Below, piece after piece: positions 63,341 through 64,000 of a DNA stretch of 64,000 nt; within the stretch, counting starts at the first letter, position 1; each line of letters begins with the position of its first letter. The translations under genes and the position numbers were made by a program. The notes under the pieces are model-generated. The model saw only the letters and a list, made by a program, of their open reading frames with translations. It made no database searches and was not told the DNA's origin. Location: NCBI GenBank assembly GCA_905250115.1, contig CAJNOI010000019.1, positions 370,030 through 434,029 on the forward strand, given 5' to 3'. The stretch comes from Adineta steineri (Eukaryota > Rotifera > Eurotatoria > Adinetida > Adinetidae).

Positions 63341-63683
63341 ATGACACATCCGAGAAAAGAACTAACAGTTGCATGTAGTTATCTATTACGATTAATGAAA
63401 GCACATGTTGAATTATCAACTGAACAAATCAATGTTTTTAAACGAACTTTTCATGATATATTATCAAAACGTTATATAGGCCATTGGTTTCCAGGTAAAT
63501 ATATTAAGTTACAAAAATTGACCGTTTTATTTTTTCTTTTTCTTCTAGCAACACCCAATCGTGGAAGTGCATATAGATGTCTACAAACTAAATATTGGAA
63601 AGATCCAGTTCTTAAATCAATCGCTGATCGTTCTTGTATACCACTTCATCGATATCTACCAATCATATTCACTATGTGGATTG
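63341..63683 (+). CDS. BTG/Tob family antiproliferative protein, N-terminal part (3' end not resolved)
   Basis: Exons 63341-63494 and 63549-63683 join in phase 1 to give about 96 residues of a BTG domain. Conserved box A elements are visible: ELTVACSYLLRLMKAHVELS, FKRTFHDILSKRYIGHWFPG and RGSAYRCL, followed by DPVLKSIADRSCI and LPIIFTMWIG, which parallels the family's LPEEFTLWVDP. BTG proteins bind the CAF1/CCR4-NOT deadenylase and restrain proliferation. A donor follows WIG at 63684. The next exon is either a short one near 63945 (which would stop within a few codons) or lies outside the window, so box B and the C terminus cannot be seen. Confidence 0.88.
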
Positions 63684-64000
63684 GTAAAAAAATCTTTTCT
63701 TCTTTTTTTTATTATTAAATTATAAAACAGAAGAGAACTAGATATCACATTGATTTATATGAAGGAATACTTAATAATCAAAGATAGACAGATGAGATAG
63801 TCTTTTTGTTTGATTATGTAACAGTATGATTATACTATTAAACACAATGGTTATAAATCATTCAATTCTACTGTTATTATGTGTCTTTCTCAGTAAAGTA
63901 CATTGTTGATAATCATCACGTTATCTTCGCTAATTTCTTACAGAATCTTTTTAATACAAAGACATTTAATTGAATATAAATCTTGAAATTGTGCACTCTG

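Noticed and set aside
63941-63965. Possible last BTG exon after an ACAG acceptor near 63944.
   Set aside because: It would add only a few codons before a stop and would remove the rest of the BTG domain, so a true exon beyond the window is more likely. Not called.

Overview
This window looks like an AT-rich, gene-dense invertebrate nuclear genome. Most introns are about 50-70 nt with GT..AG ends and T-rich acceptors. Gene content is animal: collagen IV, RASGEF1, stum, BTG, Ly6, Golgi mannosidase II. Compact genes, tiny introns and low GC would fit a bdelloid rotifer, but that is an inference and no single marker proves it. All gene models were built by eye from reading frames, splice signals and family resemblance.

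Layout. 1-2344 (+) is the 3' part of a Golgi alpha-mannosidase II gene. 4759-5280 (+) is a Ly6/three-finger surface protein. 6339-7233 (+) is myo-inositol oxygenase with all iron ligands. 7524-10380 (+) is a 13-exon RASGEF1-type Ras-family exchange factor. A 5.2 kb gene-poor stretch with a diverged inverted repeat follows. 15604-18762 (+) is a stum/SPEC3 membrane protein. 19022-19912 (-) is an intronless methyltransferase, 20083-20673 (+) an unknown secreted protein, 20901-21359 (+) a RING protein with an RFWD3-like finger, and 22608-23546 (-) a DUF4336 protein.

The centre (24860-50901) is a head-to-head pair of type IV collagen genes. Gene A (24860-38176, -) and gene B (39104-50901, +) have start codons 927 bp apart, so they probably share a bidirectional promoter. 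This is the arrangement known for vertebrate COL4A1/COL4A2 and fly Cg25C/vkg. Each gene encodes a signal peptide, a Cys-containing 7S region, an interrupted Gly-X-Y domain and a double-C4 NC1 domain. The pair should supply both chain classes of a basement-membrane heterotrimer. The genes are unusually fragmented: I count roughly 86 exons in A and 77 in B, including microexons of 8, 9 and 10 nt whose phases fit.

The right end holds an ankyrin-repeat protein with a long disordered tail (52888-55154, +), a probable CFAP97-family protein (55967-56623, -), a piggyBac-like non-autonomous DNA transposon (57417-57645), ZNF830 (58343-59531, -), an SCP-type CTD phosphatase (60590-62276, -) and the start of a BTG/Tob gene (63341 onward, +).

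The most notable material is the collagen IV locus. I saw no CRISPR array, rRNA gene, convincing tRNA gene, or retroviral or virus-like element.
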